Positions 35,398 to 45,291 are shown, counted from the first letter of the stretch. The stretch is DNA of 64,000 nucleotides from Thalassospira sp. ER-Se-21-Dark (GCF_017922435.1 NZ_VDEZ01000007.1:90195-154194), one strand, 5' to 3'. Translations and numbers: made by a program. The notes: a model not told the origin generated them from the sequence alone.

Positions 35398-37187
35398 CAG
35401 CTTTTTACCGTCTGACACTTCCGGTCATCCTGATTGCAATGATCGCCGCCATTCTCTGGCAATGGCAACTCGCCGTCGGGTTTGACGCGCTTGATCTGCG
35501 CTGGTGGCAATGGTCGCTTGAGGCCGCCACCCATTCGGCGGGCCTTCCCGATGAAATGCTGTATCCGGCCCTTTGGATTGGCATCACCGGATTGCTTTCC
35601 ATGTTTGGTGTTCTGGCACTTGCCACACGGGCCAATAACAGCACGCTTAAAGGCAACCGCAAGGGCGATGAACTGCATGGTTCCGCCCGCTGGGCAAAGC
35701 TCAAGGACCTCAAGAAAGCACGACTGTTTCGCAAAGACGGCGTGGTTGTTGGCGGTTGGCCATCATGGTTTGGCCGGATCCGCGAATTGCGCCATGACGG
35801 GCCGGAGCATGTTCTGGTCTGGGCACCAACCCGCACGGGCAAAGGCGTGAGCCTGATCCTGCCCACCCTGCTCAGTTGGCGCGAAAGCATTCTTTGTCTT
35901 GATATCAAGGGCGAGAACTTTGCCAAGACCGGCGGCTGGCTTGCCAGCATCGGGCACAAGGTCTTGCGCTTTGAGCCCTCCGCCAGCACTGGCTCGGCCC
36001 GCTTCAACCCGCTGGCCGAAGTGCGCATTGATACCGAACAGGACATCGCCGACTGCCAGAACATCGCAGCCATGATCATCGATCCCGATGGCCAGGGCAT
36101 GAAGGATTACTGGCGACAGGAAGGTTATGGCTGGCTTTCGGTCGTGTTGCTTCATGTCATCTATCGGGTGCGGCGTGATGAACACCGTACGGCCTGTTTT
36201 GATGATGTGAATACCTTTCTCTCGGGCATTACCGGCGACGGCGACGCGGAAGAAAGCGACGATAATTTCGAGCATATTCTTGCCGAAATGGCGTCCTTTG
36301 ATCATGGCAAATCCCATGTGAACAAGGAAGTTCGGCGCGGGGCCAACAGTATGATGATCAAGGCCCCGCAGGAACGCTCTGGCGTGCATTCAACCGCCAA
36401 AACGCAGCTGACCGTCTTTGCCGATCCGATCATCGCACGCAATACCGCGACCAGTGACTTCCGCCTGCATGATCTGATGAATGGCGATGCGCCAATGGCA
36501 TTGTTCCTTGTCGTTTCACCTGCAGACAAGGATCGCTTGCGGCCCCTGCTGCGCATCATCCTCAATCTCTTTATGCGTCGTCTGACGGAACGCATGGCGT
36601 TTGGGGCTGGCCAGACGCTCGCCGGATACAAGCACCGTCTGCTTTTGATGCTCGATGAGTTCACCTCCATCGGCAAGCTGGAGATCTTCGAGGAATCGCT
36701 CGCCTTCATGGCAGGCTATGGCCTCAAGGCGATGATCATCGTCCAGAACACCGAACAGCTCTTCAAGCATTACGGTCGTGATGAATCGATCATGGCCAAC
36801 TGCAAGATCCGGGTCGCCTTCACGCCAAACAAACTCGAAACCGCCAAGCTGCTCTCGGACATGACCGGTAAGGCAACCATCGTTCAGAAACGCAGGTCAC
36901 GCTCTGGACGAATGGGCGACCTCGGGTCTGTCTCGGACAATCTGGCCGAAACCTCCCGCCCGCTTCTCACCCCTGATGAATGCATGCGCCTGCAGATCAT
37001 TGATACCGAGGGCCGCAAACCAGTCCCCGGCGATGCGCTGATCTTTGTCGCCGGTCTGCCGCCCATCCTTGGCCGTCAAAAGCTCTATTTCCTGGATCGC
37101 GAACTGTCTCGTCGTTCGAAAATGACGCCACCCCAAATGGCGTTCTCTTCCACGCCCTCTGCATCTCACAAAGGAACCAAATCATGA
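35394..37187 (+). CDS. virD4: VirD4/TraG coupling protein
   Basis: A 597-residue type IV coupling protein with two N-terminal membrane helices (about 5-25 and 60-82). Walker A is WAPTRTGKGVSLILP near residue 145; Walker B is RLLLMLDEFTSIGKLEIF near 415. It brings the relaxase-DNA complex to the T4SS. It overlaps virB11 and the next gene by 4 bp each. Confidence 0.95.
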   Translation: MTAFYRLTLPVILIAMIAAILWQWQLAVGFDALDLRWWQWSLEAATHSAGLPDEMLYPALWIGITGLLSMFGVLALATRANNSTLKGNRKGDELHGSARWAKLKDLKKARLFRKDGVVVGGWPSWFGRIRELRHDGPEHVLVWAPTRTGKGVSLILPTLLSWRESILCLDIKGENFAKTGGWLASIGHKVLRFEPSASTGSARFNPLAEVRIDTEQDIADCQNIAAMIIDPDGQGMKDYWRQEGYGWLSVVLLHVIYRVRRDEHRTACFDDVNTFLSGITGDGDAEESDDNFEHILAEMASFDHGKSHVNKEVRRGANSMMIKAPQERSGVHSTAKTQLTVFADPIIARNTATSDFRLHDLMNGDAPMALFLVVSPADKDRLRPLLRIILNLFMRRLTERMAFGAGQTLAGYKHRLLLMLDEFTSIGKLEIFEESLAFMAGYGLKAMIIVQNTEQLFKHYGRDESIMANCKIRVAFTPNKLETAKLLSDMTGKATIVQKRRSRSGRMGDLGSVSDNLAETSRPLLTPDECMRLQIIDTEGRKPVPGDALIFVAGLPPILGRQKLYFLDRELSRRSKMTPPQMAFSSTPSASHKGTKS

Positions 37188-37435
37188 AGTCACCCAACAC
37201 ATCTAACAACACTAACACCCCCACTTCTGCCGGTCTTGATGACCAGGACTATCTCACCTTGGCCTCCTCGATGATCAACAGTGAAAGCCAGGTTGGCCCT
37301 GTGCCGGTCGATCCGGACATTGCCGAAGCCATGGGCGCATTCTCCGAAGACGCCCTGTCTGCCGATGACGCGTTCGACAGTCATTTTGACGGTATCGACC
37401 CGACTTCTGATGCGGAGGGTTCGAACCATGGCTGA
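37184..37435 (+). CDS. Small acidic hypothetical protein
   Basis: An 83-residue protein rich in Asp, Ser and Asn (DPDIAEAMGAFSEDALSADD), with no membrane segment. Its start overlaps the virD4 stop and its end overlaps the next start by 8 bp, which supports translation. No family recognised. Acidic small proteins beside primase/antirestriction genes can be DNA mimics, but nothing more supports that here. Confidence 0.6.
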   Translation: MKSPNTSNNTNTPTSAGLDDQDYLTLASSMINSESQVGPVPVDPDIAEAMGAFSEDALSADDAFDSHFDGIDPTSDAEGSNHG

Positions 37436-39584
37436 TAAGAAAAGCTATCGTGATCAGGTGGTCGAAGAACTGCTTGGCCATATCGAAGCAGGCACCGCGC
37501 CCTGGCAAAAGCCATGGGAACCGGGGAAAGTCCGCATGGCCCCGTTCAATCCGGTTTCCGGCAAAGACTATCGCGGCATCAATGCCCTTTGGCTTGAAAT
37601 GCGCGGGCGCTCCGATCCGCGCTGGATGACCTACCGCCAAGCAACAGCTCAGGACGCGCAAGTCCGTAAGGGCGAAAAAGGCACCATGATCGAATATTGG
37701 AAATGGTCCGAGCGCGAGAAGGTGCTCGATGACACTGGCAAACCGGTTCTTGACGAAAAGGGTGTTGCGAAAACCCGCGATGTGCGGTTGGACCGGCCAC
37801 GGGTGTTTCATGCTGTGGTCTTTAATGCCGAACAGATCGATGGCCTTGCACCCTATATCGCACCAGAGCCGACCTTCAGCCCGGTTGAACGGGCCGAGCA
37901 GATCCTCAAGCAAGGCAATGTGCCGATCTTCCATGATCAGAATGACCGGGCGTTTTATCGGTCATCAACAGATCAGATCCACATGCCTCATCAGGCCGCC
38001 TTCAAAGGCCAATACGAATATTACGCCACCGCCCTACATGAACTTGGCCATGCCACCGGCCATCAATCACGCATGGCCCGCGCGTTCGGGCCGTTTGGCT
38101 CGGAAGTTTACGCCAAGGAAGAACTGCGGGCCGAGATCGCAAGCTACATGCTGACCACCGAGCTTGGCCTTGGCCACTATCCGGAACGCCACGCCGCCTA
38201 TGTCGGTTCATGGATGAAAGCCATCAAGGAAGACCGCAATGCGCTGTTCACTGCGGCGCGCGATGCAGAAAACATCCGCACCTGGATCATGGAGCCGGAT
38301 CTGCGCCAAAGCTTGATCCCGGAGAAAGCCAAAGAACAAGCCAAAACCATCGCCCAAAACCCGGCTGTTGAACAACAGAAGGAAAATGCCATGAGTGATG
38401 AGATGTCACAGGCTCCCAACCAGGACACCAACATCGAGCGCAAACGCATCTATCTCAATGTGCCGTTTAGTGAGAAGGATGAAGCCAAGGCGCTGGGCGC
38501 AAAATGGGATCGCCGGGCCAAGGCTTGGTATGCACGAGATAATATGGAGCTTGCGCCCTTCAAACGCTGGCAGAAAACCAAAGCCCAAACCCCTGAGCCT
38601 AGGATCAGTCCGGAGCAGGAATTTGCGGAGGCGCTGAAGGAAAACGGCTTGATCCTCGATGGGCCACCGACCATGGACGGTAAATGGCACCGGGTAGCGG
38701 TCGAAGGAGATCGCAAAGGCCAGAAAAGTGGCTCCTATCGCGGGTTCCTCGAAGGGCTTCCGGCAGGCAACATCACCAATTACAAATCCGGGCAGGATCC
38801 GGTCAAGTGGGTGGCGACCGGAACCAAGATCGATCCCAAAGAATTGGAACAGTCCAGAGCCGAAGCTGCAGCCCGCAAGGCAGCCCAGGAACAGGAACTC
38901 CGCGTGCAATATCGCGCCGTGGCCAAACGCGCTTACGGGATTTTCCAGAACGCCGAACCGGCTCCGGCCAATCATGCTTACCTGCAAAACAAACAGGTGC
39001 CTGCAGGAGACCTGCGCATTGATCAATCGGGCAATCTTCTGATGCCGATGGCCAATGAGAAAGGCTTTATCGAGAACATCCAGACCATCCATCCCGATGG
39101 CACCAAGATGTATCTCAAGGACGGCAAAAAACGCGGCCTGATGCATATGATCGAGGGCGATCCCAAAGGCCCGATGATCGTCACCGAAGGTTACTCCACC
39201 GGCCAAAGTCTGCATATGGCCAGTGGGCTGACCGTCGTGGTTGCGCTTGATTCCGGCAATCTCGCACCTGTGGCCGAAGCCCTTCACAAAAGGCACCCGG
39301 ACCGGTCCCTGGTGATTGCGGCCGATGATGATCATGCCAATCAGATCAATGCCGGGATCAAGGGAGCCGAACGGGCATCTGCACTGACCGGTGCGAAGAT
39401 CCTGCGTCCGGATCTGAGTGACGAAGAAAAGGCTAAGGGCCTGACCGATTTTAACGACATCCATCGGGAACGTGGTCTTGAGGCGTTGAAACGCCTTGTC
39501 ACCGAACAGCTCGGCCTGACCAAACCGAAAGCCAAATCCAGAACACAGGGACGCGAGCAGCAGACTGCCAGCTTGGCGGTCTGA
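37428..39584 (+). CDS. traC: TraC-like primase with ArdC antirestriction and zincin domains
   Basis: A 718-residue multidomain protein. Residues about 1-130 are the ArdC-type N-terminal domain (YRDQVVEELLGHIEAGTAPW, NPVSGKDYRGIN). At 204-208 there is HELGH with a third-ligand Glu in EELRAEIASYM near 231, a zincin peptidase fold. Around 340-385 there is a DUF5710-like segment (YLNVPFSEKDEAKALGAKWD). The C-terminus is a Toprim domain (MIVTEGYSTGQS near 580; IAADDDHANQ near 628; LTDFNDIH). It is expected to protect and prime the incoming single strand in the recipient. A strong terminator follows. Confidence 0.88.
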   Translation: MADKKSYRDQVVEELLGHIEAGTAPWQKPWEPGKVRMAPFNPVSGKDYRGINALWLEMRGRSDPRWMTYRQATAQDAQVRKGEKGTMIEYWKWSEREKVLDDTGKPVLDEKGVAKTRDVRLDRPRVFHAVVFNAEQIDGLAPYIAPEPTFSPVERAEQILKQGNVPIFHDQNDRAFYRSSTDQIHMPHQAAFKGQYEYYATALHELGHATGHQSRMARAFGPFGSEVYAKEELRAEIASYMLTTELGLGHYPERHAAYVGSWMKAIKEDRNALFTAARDAENIRTWIMEPDLRQSLIPEKAKEQAKTIAQNPAVEQQKENAMSDEMSQAPNQDTNIERKRIYLNVPFSEKDEAKALGAKWDRRAKAWYARDNMELAPFKRWQKTKAQTPEPRISPEQEFAEALKENGLILDGPPTMDGKWHRVAVEGDRKGQKSGSYRGFLEGLPAGNITNYKSGQDPVKWVATGTKIDPKELEQSRAEAAARKAAQEQELRVQYRAVAKRAYGIFQNAEPAPANHAYLQNKQVPAGDLRIDQSGNLLMPMANEKGFIENIQTIHPDGTKMYLKDGKKRGLMHMIEGDPKGPMIVTEGYSTGQSLHMASGLTVVVALDSGNLAPVAEALHKRHPDRSLVIAADDDHANQINAGIKGAERASALTGAKILRPDLSDEEKAKGLTDFNDIHRERGLEALKRLVTEQLGLTKPKAKSRTQGREQQTASLAV

Positions 39585-39593
39585 TCCCCGAAT

Positions 39594-39628
39594 GCCGGTG
39601 GCGCTATGTACGCCACCGGCACCTTTTT
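39594..39628 (+). terminator. Intrinsic terminator after the primase gene
   Basis: Perfect 10-bp stem GCCGGTGGCG / CGCCACCGGC with a 7-base loop, followed by ACCTTTTTCC. It separates the virB-virD4-traC operon from the accessory/relaxase operon. Confidence 0.8.
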
Positions 39629-39665
39629 CCTCTTTCCTCTTTGCCTTTTACCAGGAGAACGCCTC

Positions 39666-39956
39666 ATGACCGAACAAGATGCGACAGACATTTTTGAAAA
39701 GCGCGCCAATCTTGAAGGGGCTCAGGATCTTGATTGCAACATGTGCGGCCCGGCATTGGTCTTCGCCCTGCAGGCAGGCGAAAATACCTTCTCGCTTGAT
39801 CTCCCCACCCTCCTGCAATGCCTCCACCTTGCCGAGCAGAAGGCATCTGTTCCCAAGCTGGGTGCCGCGTGGTGGAACAGTGTTATAAACCATTATAATA
39901 TCGGTTCTTCCCTCCGTGAGACCGTCGCCGGGAGATCCGATAATGCACGTCTATAA
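39666..39956 (+). CDS. Hypothetical protein
   Basis: A 96-residue soluble protein with a CNMCGPALVFALQAGEN stretch and a helical C-terminal part. An AGGAG ribosome site lies 8 bases before the ATG at 39666, and the stop overlaps the next gene start by 14 bp. No family recognised. It is probably the first gene of the mobilisation operon. Confidence 0.6.
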   Translation: MTEQDATDIFEKRANLEGAQDLDCNMCGPALVFALQAGENTFSLDLPTLLQCLHLAEQKASVPKLGAAWWNSVINHYNIGSSLRETVAGRSDNARL

Positions 39957-40932
39957 ATTGCAGGCGCAGACAGTCGACGAGAAAGAGATCGAGCGCACTG
40001 CCTTTGAACGCGACACCAGAAAACTTGAGCCCTGGTACCAGGTCACCGACGACAAACAGCGCGAATATGCCGTGTGCCCCGCGTGTGACAATCCGATCCG
40101 CCTGGTAGGGCTCTATGAGGAGCTTCCTCATACCGACCGCCCCTATGGTCGCCACACAGGCAAACCGGTCACCGGATTTGATTATTTCAATGCCGATAAT
40201 TTTGAATGGTGTCCCTATGTGCGCAAGAACCAGAGCAAAGGCAGCAGTCGCAAGCGCGGCATGGAAGGCATTTCTCTCAAGATCCTTGGCATCGTTCTGA
40301 CCCAGTTTGACCGGGTGATCTACATCATCCGCAAAGAGACCGGCATCTGGATCTCGCCCCAAATTGCACTCGCCATGCTGGAAAACTGGATCGAAGCTGA
40401 AGGCTACCGCTTCCATGATGCAACACTGCGCAACATCCCCTGGATGTTTGCCTATCGCTCCAAGGGGCTCTCGATCTTCGGGCAAAAGATCAGCAAGGGA
40501 CAGGACGAACTGCGTCAGGCGATCATCGAAGGCATTCCCCATGCCCGTTTTGATGAAAATGGTCGTATTACAAAAGGCGATCAGTTTTATGAAGTGACCT
40601 GGTGCTTTGTCGATTACCGTCGCAAGACCGAAGACGACAGCCTGATCGAGATGGTCGAGTTTGAAGTCTGCGATGGGGATCGCAACGTGGTCTTCGCCAA
40701 AACCATAACGTTTGATCCAAGGTATTTTGCAAACCTGATCAATTACAGCAATCCCGACAAGCGGGAGCCGCATCTCATCGCAAAGGCCAAAGAGGTCTAT
40801 GATCGCAAGTTCGGTGCCGATTTTACACGCAGTCTCGTCAATCTGGTTGGCGGGTTTGATGCCACCCTTCCCGAGAGTATCCGAGCCGAAATGATGCCTG
40901 GCGGTTCTCCCACAGGATCTTCCGGGCAATAG
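39943..40932 (+). CDS. Hypothetical protein of the mobilisation operon, possible zinc-binding N-terminus
   Basis: A 329-residue soluble protein. The N-terminal part has CPACDNPIRLVGLYE (residues about 46-60), a zinc-ribbon-like CxxC knuckle, and a later FEWCPYVRKNQ. The middle and end (FYEVTWCFVDYRRK, RYFANLINYSNP) are not familiar. GGGAGA precedes the ATG at 39943. It lies directly before the accessory protein and relaxase, so a transfer-associated DNA-processing role is possible. No confident function. Confidence 0.65.
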   Translation: MHVYKLQAQTVDEKEIERTAFERDTRKLEPWYQVTDDKQREYAVCPACDNPIRLVGLYEELPHTDRPYGRHTGKPVTGFDYFNADNFEWCPYVRKNQSKGSSRKRGMEGISLKILGIVLTQFDRVIYIIRKETGIWISPQIALAMLENWIEAEGYRFHDATLRNIPWMFAYRSKGLSIFGQKISKGQDELRQAIIEGIPHARFDENGRITKGDQFYEVTWCFVDYRRKTEDDSLIEMVEFEVCDGDRNVVFAKTITFDPRYFANLINYSNPDKREPHLIAKAKEVYDRKFGADFTRSLVNLVGGFDATLPESIRAEMMPGGSPTGSSGQ

Positions 40933-40943
40933 CGGAACAAGAA

Positions 40944-41318
40944 ATGGCCACCGAACGTCACGTCATCAAAACCTATCTCAACGACGAAGAGAAAGCGCGC
41001 ATTGATCAGCTTGCCCACCAGCTGCGGCTGTCACGCTCGGAACTGCTCAAACGCTTGCTGATGAATACCAAACTGCCCAGTGCCAGCGACTTTGCTGCAT
41101 GGCAGGGCATTCGGGATCTGCTCAAGGTCAATGCCGATCAGGCCCGCCTGGGCAATCTGTTCAAGCTCGCGCTTGATGAGCCGCTTTCGGCAGATCTGCT
41201 CAAGAAGTTCGACAGCCTGAACCGCGATATCGAGGCGACACAGACCGAGCTCAAAGCCGCCATTGGCGATATCCGGATGCAGCTTCAGCCCGGCAAGAAC
41301 CCGCAGGGAAAATCATGA
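40944..41318 (+). CDS. MobC/TraJ-like ribbon-helix-helix relaxosome accessory protein
   Basis: A 124-residue protein. Residues 1-50 (VIKTYLNDEEKARIDQLAHQ and LRLSRSELLKRLLM) fit a ribbon-helix-helix DNA-binding domain like TraJ/MobC; the rest is helical. Its stop overlaps the relaxase start (ATGA). In IncP systems TraJ binds the palindrome beside nic; here a 20-bp palindrome sits next to the nic-like sequence at 50153-50172. Confidence 0.78.
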   Translation: MATERHVIKTYLNDEEKARIDQLAHQLRLSRSELLKRLLMNTKLPSASDFAAWQGIRDLLKVNADQARLGNLFKLALDEPLSADLLKKFDSLNRDIEATQTELKAAIGDIRMQLQPGKNPQGKS

Positions 41319-42412
41319 TTGCAACCCGGATCGGCAAGAAATCTGGTGTGCCAGACAACTACACCCGTCTTGGCCAATACATCGCCGCAGCCGAGGAAAA
41401 AGGCGAAAAACTGCATCAGTTCTGGATCCGAAATTGCGATGCCGGCACAAATATCGAGGATCTCGATCTGGCCCTTCTGGAGATCGAAGCAGTTCGGCGA
41501 CAAAAGCCCGATATTGCCGACAAAACATATCACCTTGTCGTTTCTTTCCGCTCTGGCGAGCAGGACAAACTGACCAAAGAAGATCTGATGGCCATCGAGG
41601 CGGAATATGCCAAGGCACTTGGCTACGGCGATCATCAGCGTGTGGCGGGAACGCATATCAACACCGATAATTTCCACATGCATATTGCCTTTAACAAGGT
41701 GCATCCGGAAACGCTCAATGTGATCACACCGCACCGGGACTTTAAGATCCTCGCCAAGGTCTCGCGCGAGATGGAGAAGAAATACGACCTCGCCATTGAT
41801 CCCGGCATGACCGATGGAAAGGAGCGCAATCCAAACAAGCTGTCACCTGCAGCACGGAACTACGAGGCACATACCTGGCAGGAATCATTCCAGCGGCATG
41901 TGTTGAAACATCGTGATGAGATACTGGAAGGCTTGGGGAAGGCCAAGAACTGGCGAGAAGCGCATAAGATTCTGGCCGAGTACGACATATCCATCAAACT
42001 GCGCGGCAATGGCATGGTTTTGATGAGCCCTGACGAGCAGGCGATGAAGGCCAGCCAGTTGGATCGATCATGCAGCAAAAAAAGCCTTGAGGAACGGTTC
42101 GGGGTGTTTGAGGCACGACGAGCAAAAACGCAGGGCAAGTCGAAACGTCGCTACAAGCCTCGCCCCCTCGTTCGACATCGCAACACCCCTGCCCTCTGGC
42201 GCCGTTATCTCAGCACCCGGAAAGTCATGCCCCGGCAGCCCAGCCTAGCGGCAAATGCCTTGCGAAACTGGAAGATGTTTTTGCTCATGGAAGCCCATCA
42301 GGATCCGCTGGCGATGGTGTTAATCATGGCGCATCGGGAGATGCTTAGTCTCTTGAGCCCGCGCACATCCCTGAAGAAAAATCGCCGTCCTAAAATGGAA
42401 AGGCCGTCGTAA
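41315..42412 (+). CDS. MOBP-type relaxase, compact
   Basis: A 365-residue relaxase. The N-terminus has DNYTRLGQYIAAAE with the likely nicking Tyr; motif III THINTDNFHMHIAFNKVHP (about residues 113-131) gives the three-His metal site. After the relaxase domain there is a helical part ending in a basic tail. RP4 TraI is about twice as long, so the C-terminal extension is missing; the frame looks natural and I see no evident frameshift. It should nick the CCTATCCTG|C sequence near 50180. Confidence 0.88.
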   Translation: MIATRIGKKSGVPDNYTRLGQYIAAAEEKGEKLHQFWIRNCDAGTNIEDLDLALLEIEAVRRQKPDIADKTYHLVVSFRSGEQDKLTKEDLMAIEAEYAKALGYGDHQRVAGTHINTDNFHMHIAFNKVHPETLNVITPHRDFKILAKVSREMEKKYDLAIDPGMTDGKERNPNKLSPAARNYEAHTWQESFQRHVLKHRDEILEGLGKAKNWREAHKILAEYDISIKLRGNGMVLMSPDEQAMKASQLDRSCSKKSLEERFGVFEARRAKTQGKSKRRYKPRPLVRHRNTPALWRRYLSTRKVMPRQPSLAANALRNWKMFLLMEAHQDPLAMVLIMAHREMLSLLSPRTSLKKNRRPKMERPS

Positions 42413-42695
42413 AGCACACACACCTATTGGTCTCAAACATCCATACTCTCCATTTGCATGTATTCAGGCCTAAAGTATCAACATGCGGAACTCTAGCTCC
42501 AAATGAGATCACGATGGGAGGTATCGCAAACGGCAGAACTCAACGTAAAATGACTTTCATTCTCTAGCCTGAAAGTGGCAAAAAACCTCCAAATCCTAGC
42601 ACTCTAGCTTCAATGACAAGTGAAACGATCAAACGATAGACTTCCAATCTAATATTGCACCTAACAGGTGCCTGAAATGGGTTAGACAAACTCAA

Positions 42696-45239
42696 TCAAC
42701 CCACCTGCACCTCAATTTGTTTGGCATCCACCAGCGTTGTGATCTCGGAATAGAGATCCGCACTTTGACCTGGCGCCGAAATTGAAATAACAAGTGCATA
42801 GCGTGCTTTGTCGCTAACACGCTTCTGACCTGCATGCGATTTCCACCAACCACCAACCGGGTAAATAGCGATAGCGTCATGGCCAGCCAGTTCAATCGCT
42901 CTGCCTCGCCAGAGATCACAATGCAGAGAACCAGCTTGAATCGCCTTTGATCCTAGCAGCCAACGGCTCGTCTCTCCATCAGTCTCTGTACCGTCTTTTG
43001 CTTGGCTAGCGGAAATTCGACTGCGAAACCGAGCATTGGTTTCAGTACGCTTCTTCATGTCGAAACGAAGACCAAAGGAACGATAGGTGTCCGGTCTGGT
43101 CGCAGCCTTGCCCGTCAGGTTTGGCTCAATGAAATATGAGAGCGTAACTTTCATGGTGACGACTTCATTTTCGAGCTGCTCAAGAGCTGTTTTAGGCCAA
43201 GGCAAATTGTAAAAATGCACCTCGTTAAAGACGCCAGTTCGCCCATCAGCCCCGTAAGTAAAAGGTTGAATTTCGGCCTGAGCCACAAGTGTAGCGTCAT
43301 TGCGTGCCGATAGGATCGCACGCTCGATATTTGGCACGCCATACCCGAATTCGCGGAGGTATTGCTGCTTTTCGGCCTTCGAGCCGGTTTTCCAATGGGC
43401 CCCTCGGCCAATGAATTTTTTACGGATTGGTTCAGGCCAATGAGCAGAATCAACGGTAAGTGCACGATGTGTCTCTGGCCAAAGATCGGGTAACGCGGCC
43501 TGCAGTTGCCCAACGAAATGACCGGCCATACCTACTGCTGCACTAGTCGCCCAAAACGGAACCAAGGGGTCAGCTACTACGTCAGATCCCGTCGACAGAA
43601 GTGACACCGATGGGCTCCAACCGCAAAATCCTGTTTCATCTGACATCATGTTTCCTGCTTCGAACAGTACCTCCGGCTTAATTGGCGTTAAGTCATCAGG
43701 AAGCTGTTGTGAACCACGGCTGAACGGGCTGCGATGGTTCGCTGGTACTGCGGGGTAGAATGTTGGCGGCGGCGCTGGCGGCTCTTCCTTTCTGGTAAAA
43801 CCACCGATAGTCAAGGCATTCCAACTTTGTGACGGGTCCTCCAATGGCTGAGAGGGTAAGACGTCGACAGCCATTCCTCCAGATACGTTGCCGGTGGCAA
43901 CAACCATAAGCCGCTTAGTCCGCTCAAAAGCTAGAACTTTTTCATCATCTTCACCGGGCATGGCCCCGGCGGCGATTTGATCAAGTGCTCCACTCCAAGT
44001 TGACGGACGACTTGCCGGAAACTCTGGTGTGGAGGTTGCTATGCAATAGCTACGAAGTGCGTCAGGTCGCTCAATCTCAACCTTGCTGATCGCACCTTGG
44101 GTGACGACACCATAGCTAGGTGGTTTGGTCGCTGGAAAGCCTTGAGGTGGCAATAACTTCATTGATTCCGTGCCATGCGTTAACATAACAGGACCGATAT
44201 TATTCATCACCAATTCGAGATCACCGTAGAGGACGAGGCCAGCTAATGGTGTACCGTGGCCACCATCGGCTCCATGGTCATCGCTACCCCAATCATTGTC
44301 GTATGCCCACGCACCGCGTAGACCGGGTCCGATCAGTGGGTGGCCTGCAGCAACACCCGTGTCGAGTGTGCAAACGACAGGAGCATCTTCCTCGGGAGCA
44401 ACAACTCGTTGGGCCAGTTCTTCAACCCAATCATGCTGCCCTAATCGTAAGTCTCCGTGATTTAGAAAAGATTCGATAGTCCCCGTTGCACGGCGTATTT
44501 CAGAAATTGCACCCGGTACTCGCATCGCGAAATTAGCAACTGTGGCGGCCGCACCATGAATATACAGAACTGTTGTATCGGGGAAAATCAGCCTATCTTC
44601 ATGAACATCAATATTTGTATTCCGCGCGGCAGTCGCCAACCGATCAGCCAAGGCAATTGGTTGGCGAACCCATAACTCCCACCAAATGACATCTGGTGCA
44701 GCCAAATCCACGTTGCCGGTAAAAATTGATACAGAATCGATAGCACGGACGTTTTCCAAGACCTCGAAACGCTCAACATCGGGCCGCCTGCGATTACCCG
44801 GATCAAGACCATAGTCAGTAATTCGACCTTGTAAAAAGGTACGTGCGTCATCTGGCACGAAAAGCAACGCACTTTCTGTGCGGTCCTCATTCCGTTCAGA
44901 ACGAAGCACCACCACATCTTGCGTAGGAAACTCCAAGGTAGCCGGGACTTTGACCGCCTTGGTGCGAGCACCTTCGGCTGGTGGTAATGTCGCGATCTCA
45001 ACGATAGTGCCCCGCTTCAACCCCTCAACGATAAGTCGAGGATCATCAACGGGTAGCGGTACATTCCCGAGAGCAACGGCGAGTTGATCGAGAAGACCTG
45101 CAGCATGCGCGGCATAGTCTCCGCGAAGCGGTTTGCGTTCCTGATTACGAGATGGGAATGTGTAAGCTGCGGTTTCACGGAAAGCGTCGATAGATATGTG
45201 CGGACGGTCTCTCGCATCGAAATTTTCTGGCTCCGCCAT
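42696..45239 (-). CDS. ietS: IetS subtilisin-like serine protease of an ietAS system
   Basis: An 847-residue S8-family protease without a signal peptide, so cytoplasmic. The catalytic triad is visible: Asp in VVCTLDTGVAAGHP, His in GGHGTPLAGLV, and Ser in WATSAAVGMAGHF. It starts 52 bp after the AAA ATPase gene, with AGGAA before the ATG. The pair matches ietA/ietS, described from the Agrobacterium Ti plasmid as a maintenance/incompatibility module and later found as an anti-phage system. The protease is the likely toxic effector. It is convergent with the relaxase gene. Confidence 0.88.
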   Translation of the reverse strand: MAEPENFDARDRPHISIDAFRETAAYTFPSRNQERKPLRGDYAAHAAGLLDQLAVALGNVPLPVDDPRLIVEGLKRGTIVEIATLPPAEGARTKAVKVPATLEFPTQDVVVLRSERNEDRTESALLFVPDDARTFLQGRITDYGLDPGNRRRPDVERFEVLENVRAIDSVSIFTGNVDLAAPDVIWWELWVRQPIALADRLATAARNTNIDVHEDRLIFPDTTVLYIHGAAATVANFAMRVPGAISEIRRATGTIESFLNHGDLRLGQHDWVEELAQRVVAPEEDAPVVCTLDTGVAAGHPLIGPGLRGAWAYDNDWGSDDHGADGGHGTPLAGLVLYGDLELVMNNIGPVMLTHGTESMKLLPPQGFPATKPPSYGVVTQGAISKVEIERPDALRSYCIATSTPEFPASRPSTWSGALDQIAAGAMPGEDDEKVLAFERTKRLMVVATGNVSGGMAVDVLPSQPLEDPSQSWNALTIGGFTRKEEPPAPPPTFYPAVPANHRSPFSRGSQQLPDDLTPIKPEVLFEAGNMMSDETGFCGWSPSVSLLSTGSDVVADPLVPFWATSAAVGMAGHFVGQLQAALPDLWPETHRALTVDSAHWPEPIRKKFIGRGAHWKTGSKAEKQQYLREFGYGVPNIERAILSARNDATLVAQAEIQPFTYGADGRTGVFNEVHFYNLPWPKTALEQLENEVVTMKVTLSYFIEPNLTGKAATRPDTYRSFGLRFDMKKRTETNARFRSRISASQAKDGTETDGETSRWLLGSKAIQAGSLHCDLWRGRAIELAGHDAIAIYPVGGWWKSHAGQKRVSDKARYALVISISAPGQSADLYSEITTLVDAKQIEVQVG

Positions 45240-45291
45240 AAGTTCCTACTTATTCAGTTCGTGTTCCAACCTATCTTTTGGCGGAGCCTGA

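Noticed and set aside
38406..39464. Minus-strand open frame of 352 codons opposite the primase
   Set aside because: The plus strand has clear Toprim motifs; the opposite frame is a shadow.
39883..40929. Minus-strand open frame of 348 codons opposite the 329-residue hypothetical gene
   Set aside because: The plus-strand frame has coupled start/stop codons and a ribosome site; the minus frame runs against the operon and has no sensible motifs. Not fully excluded because neither product is known.
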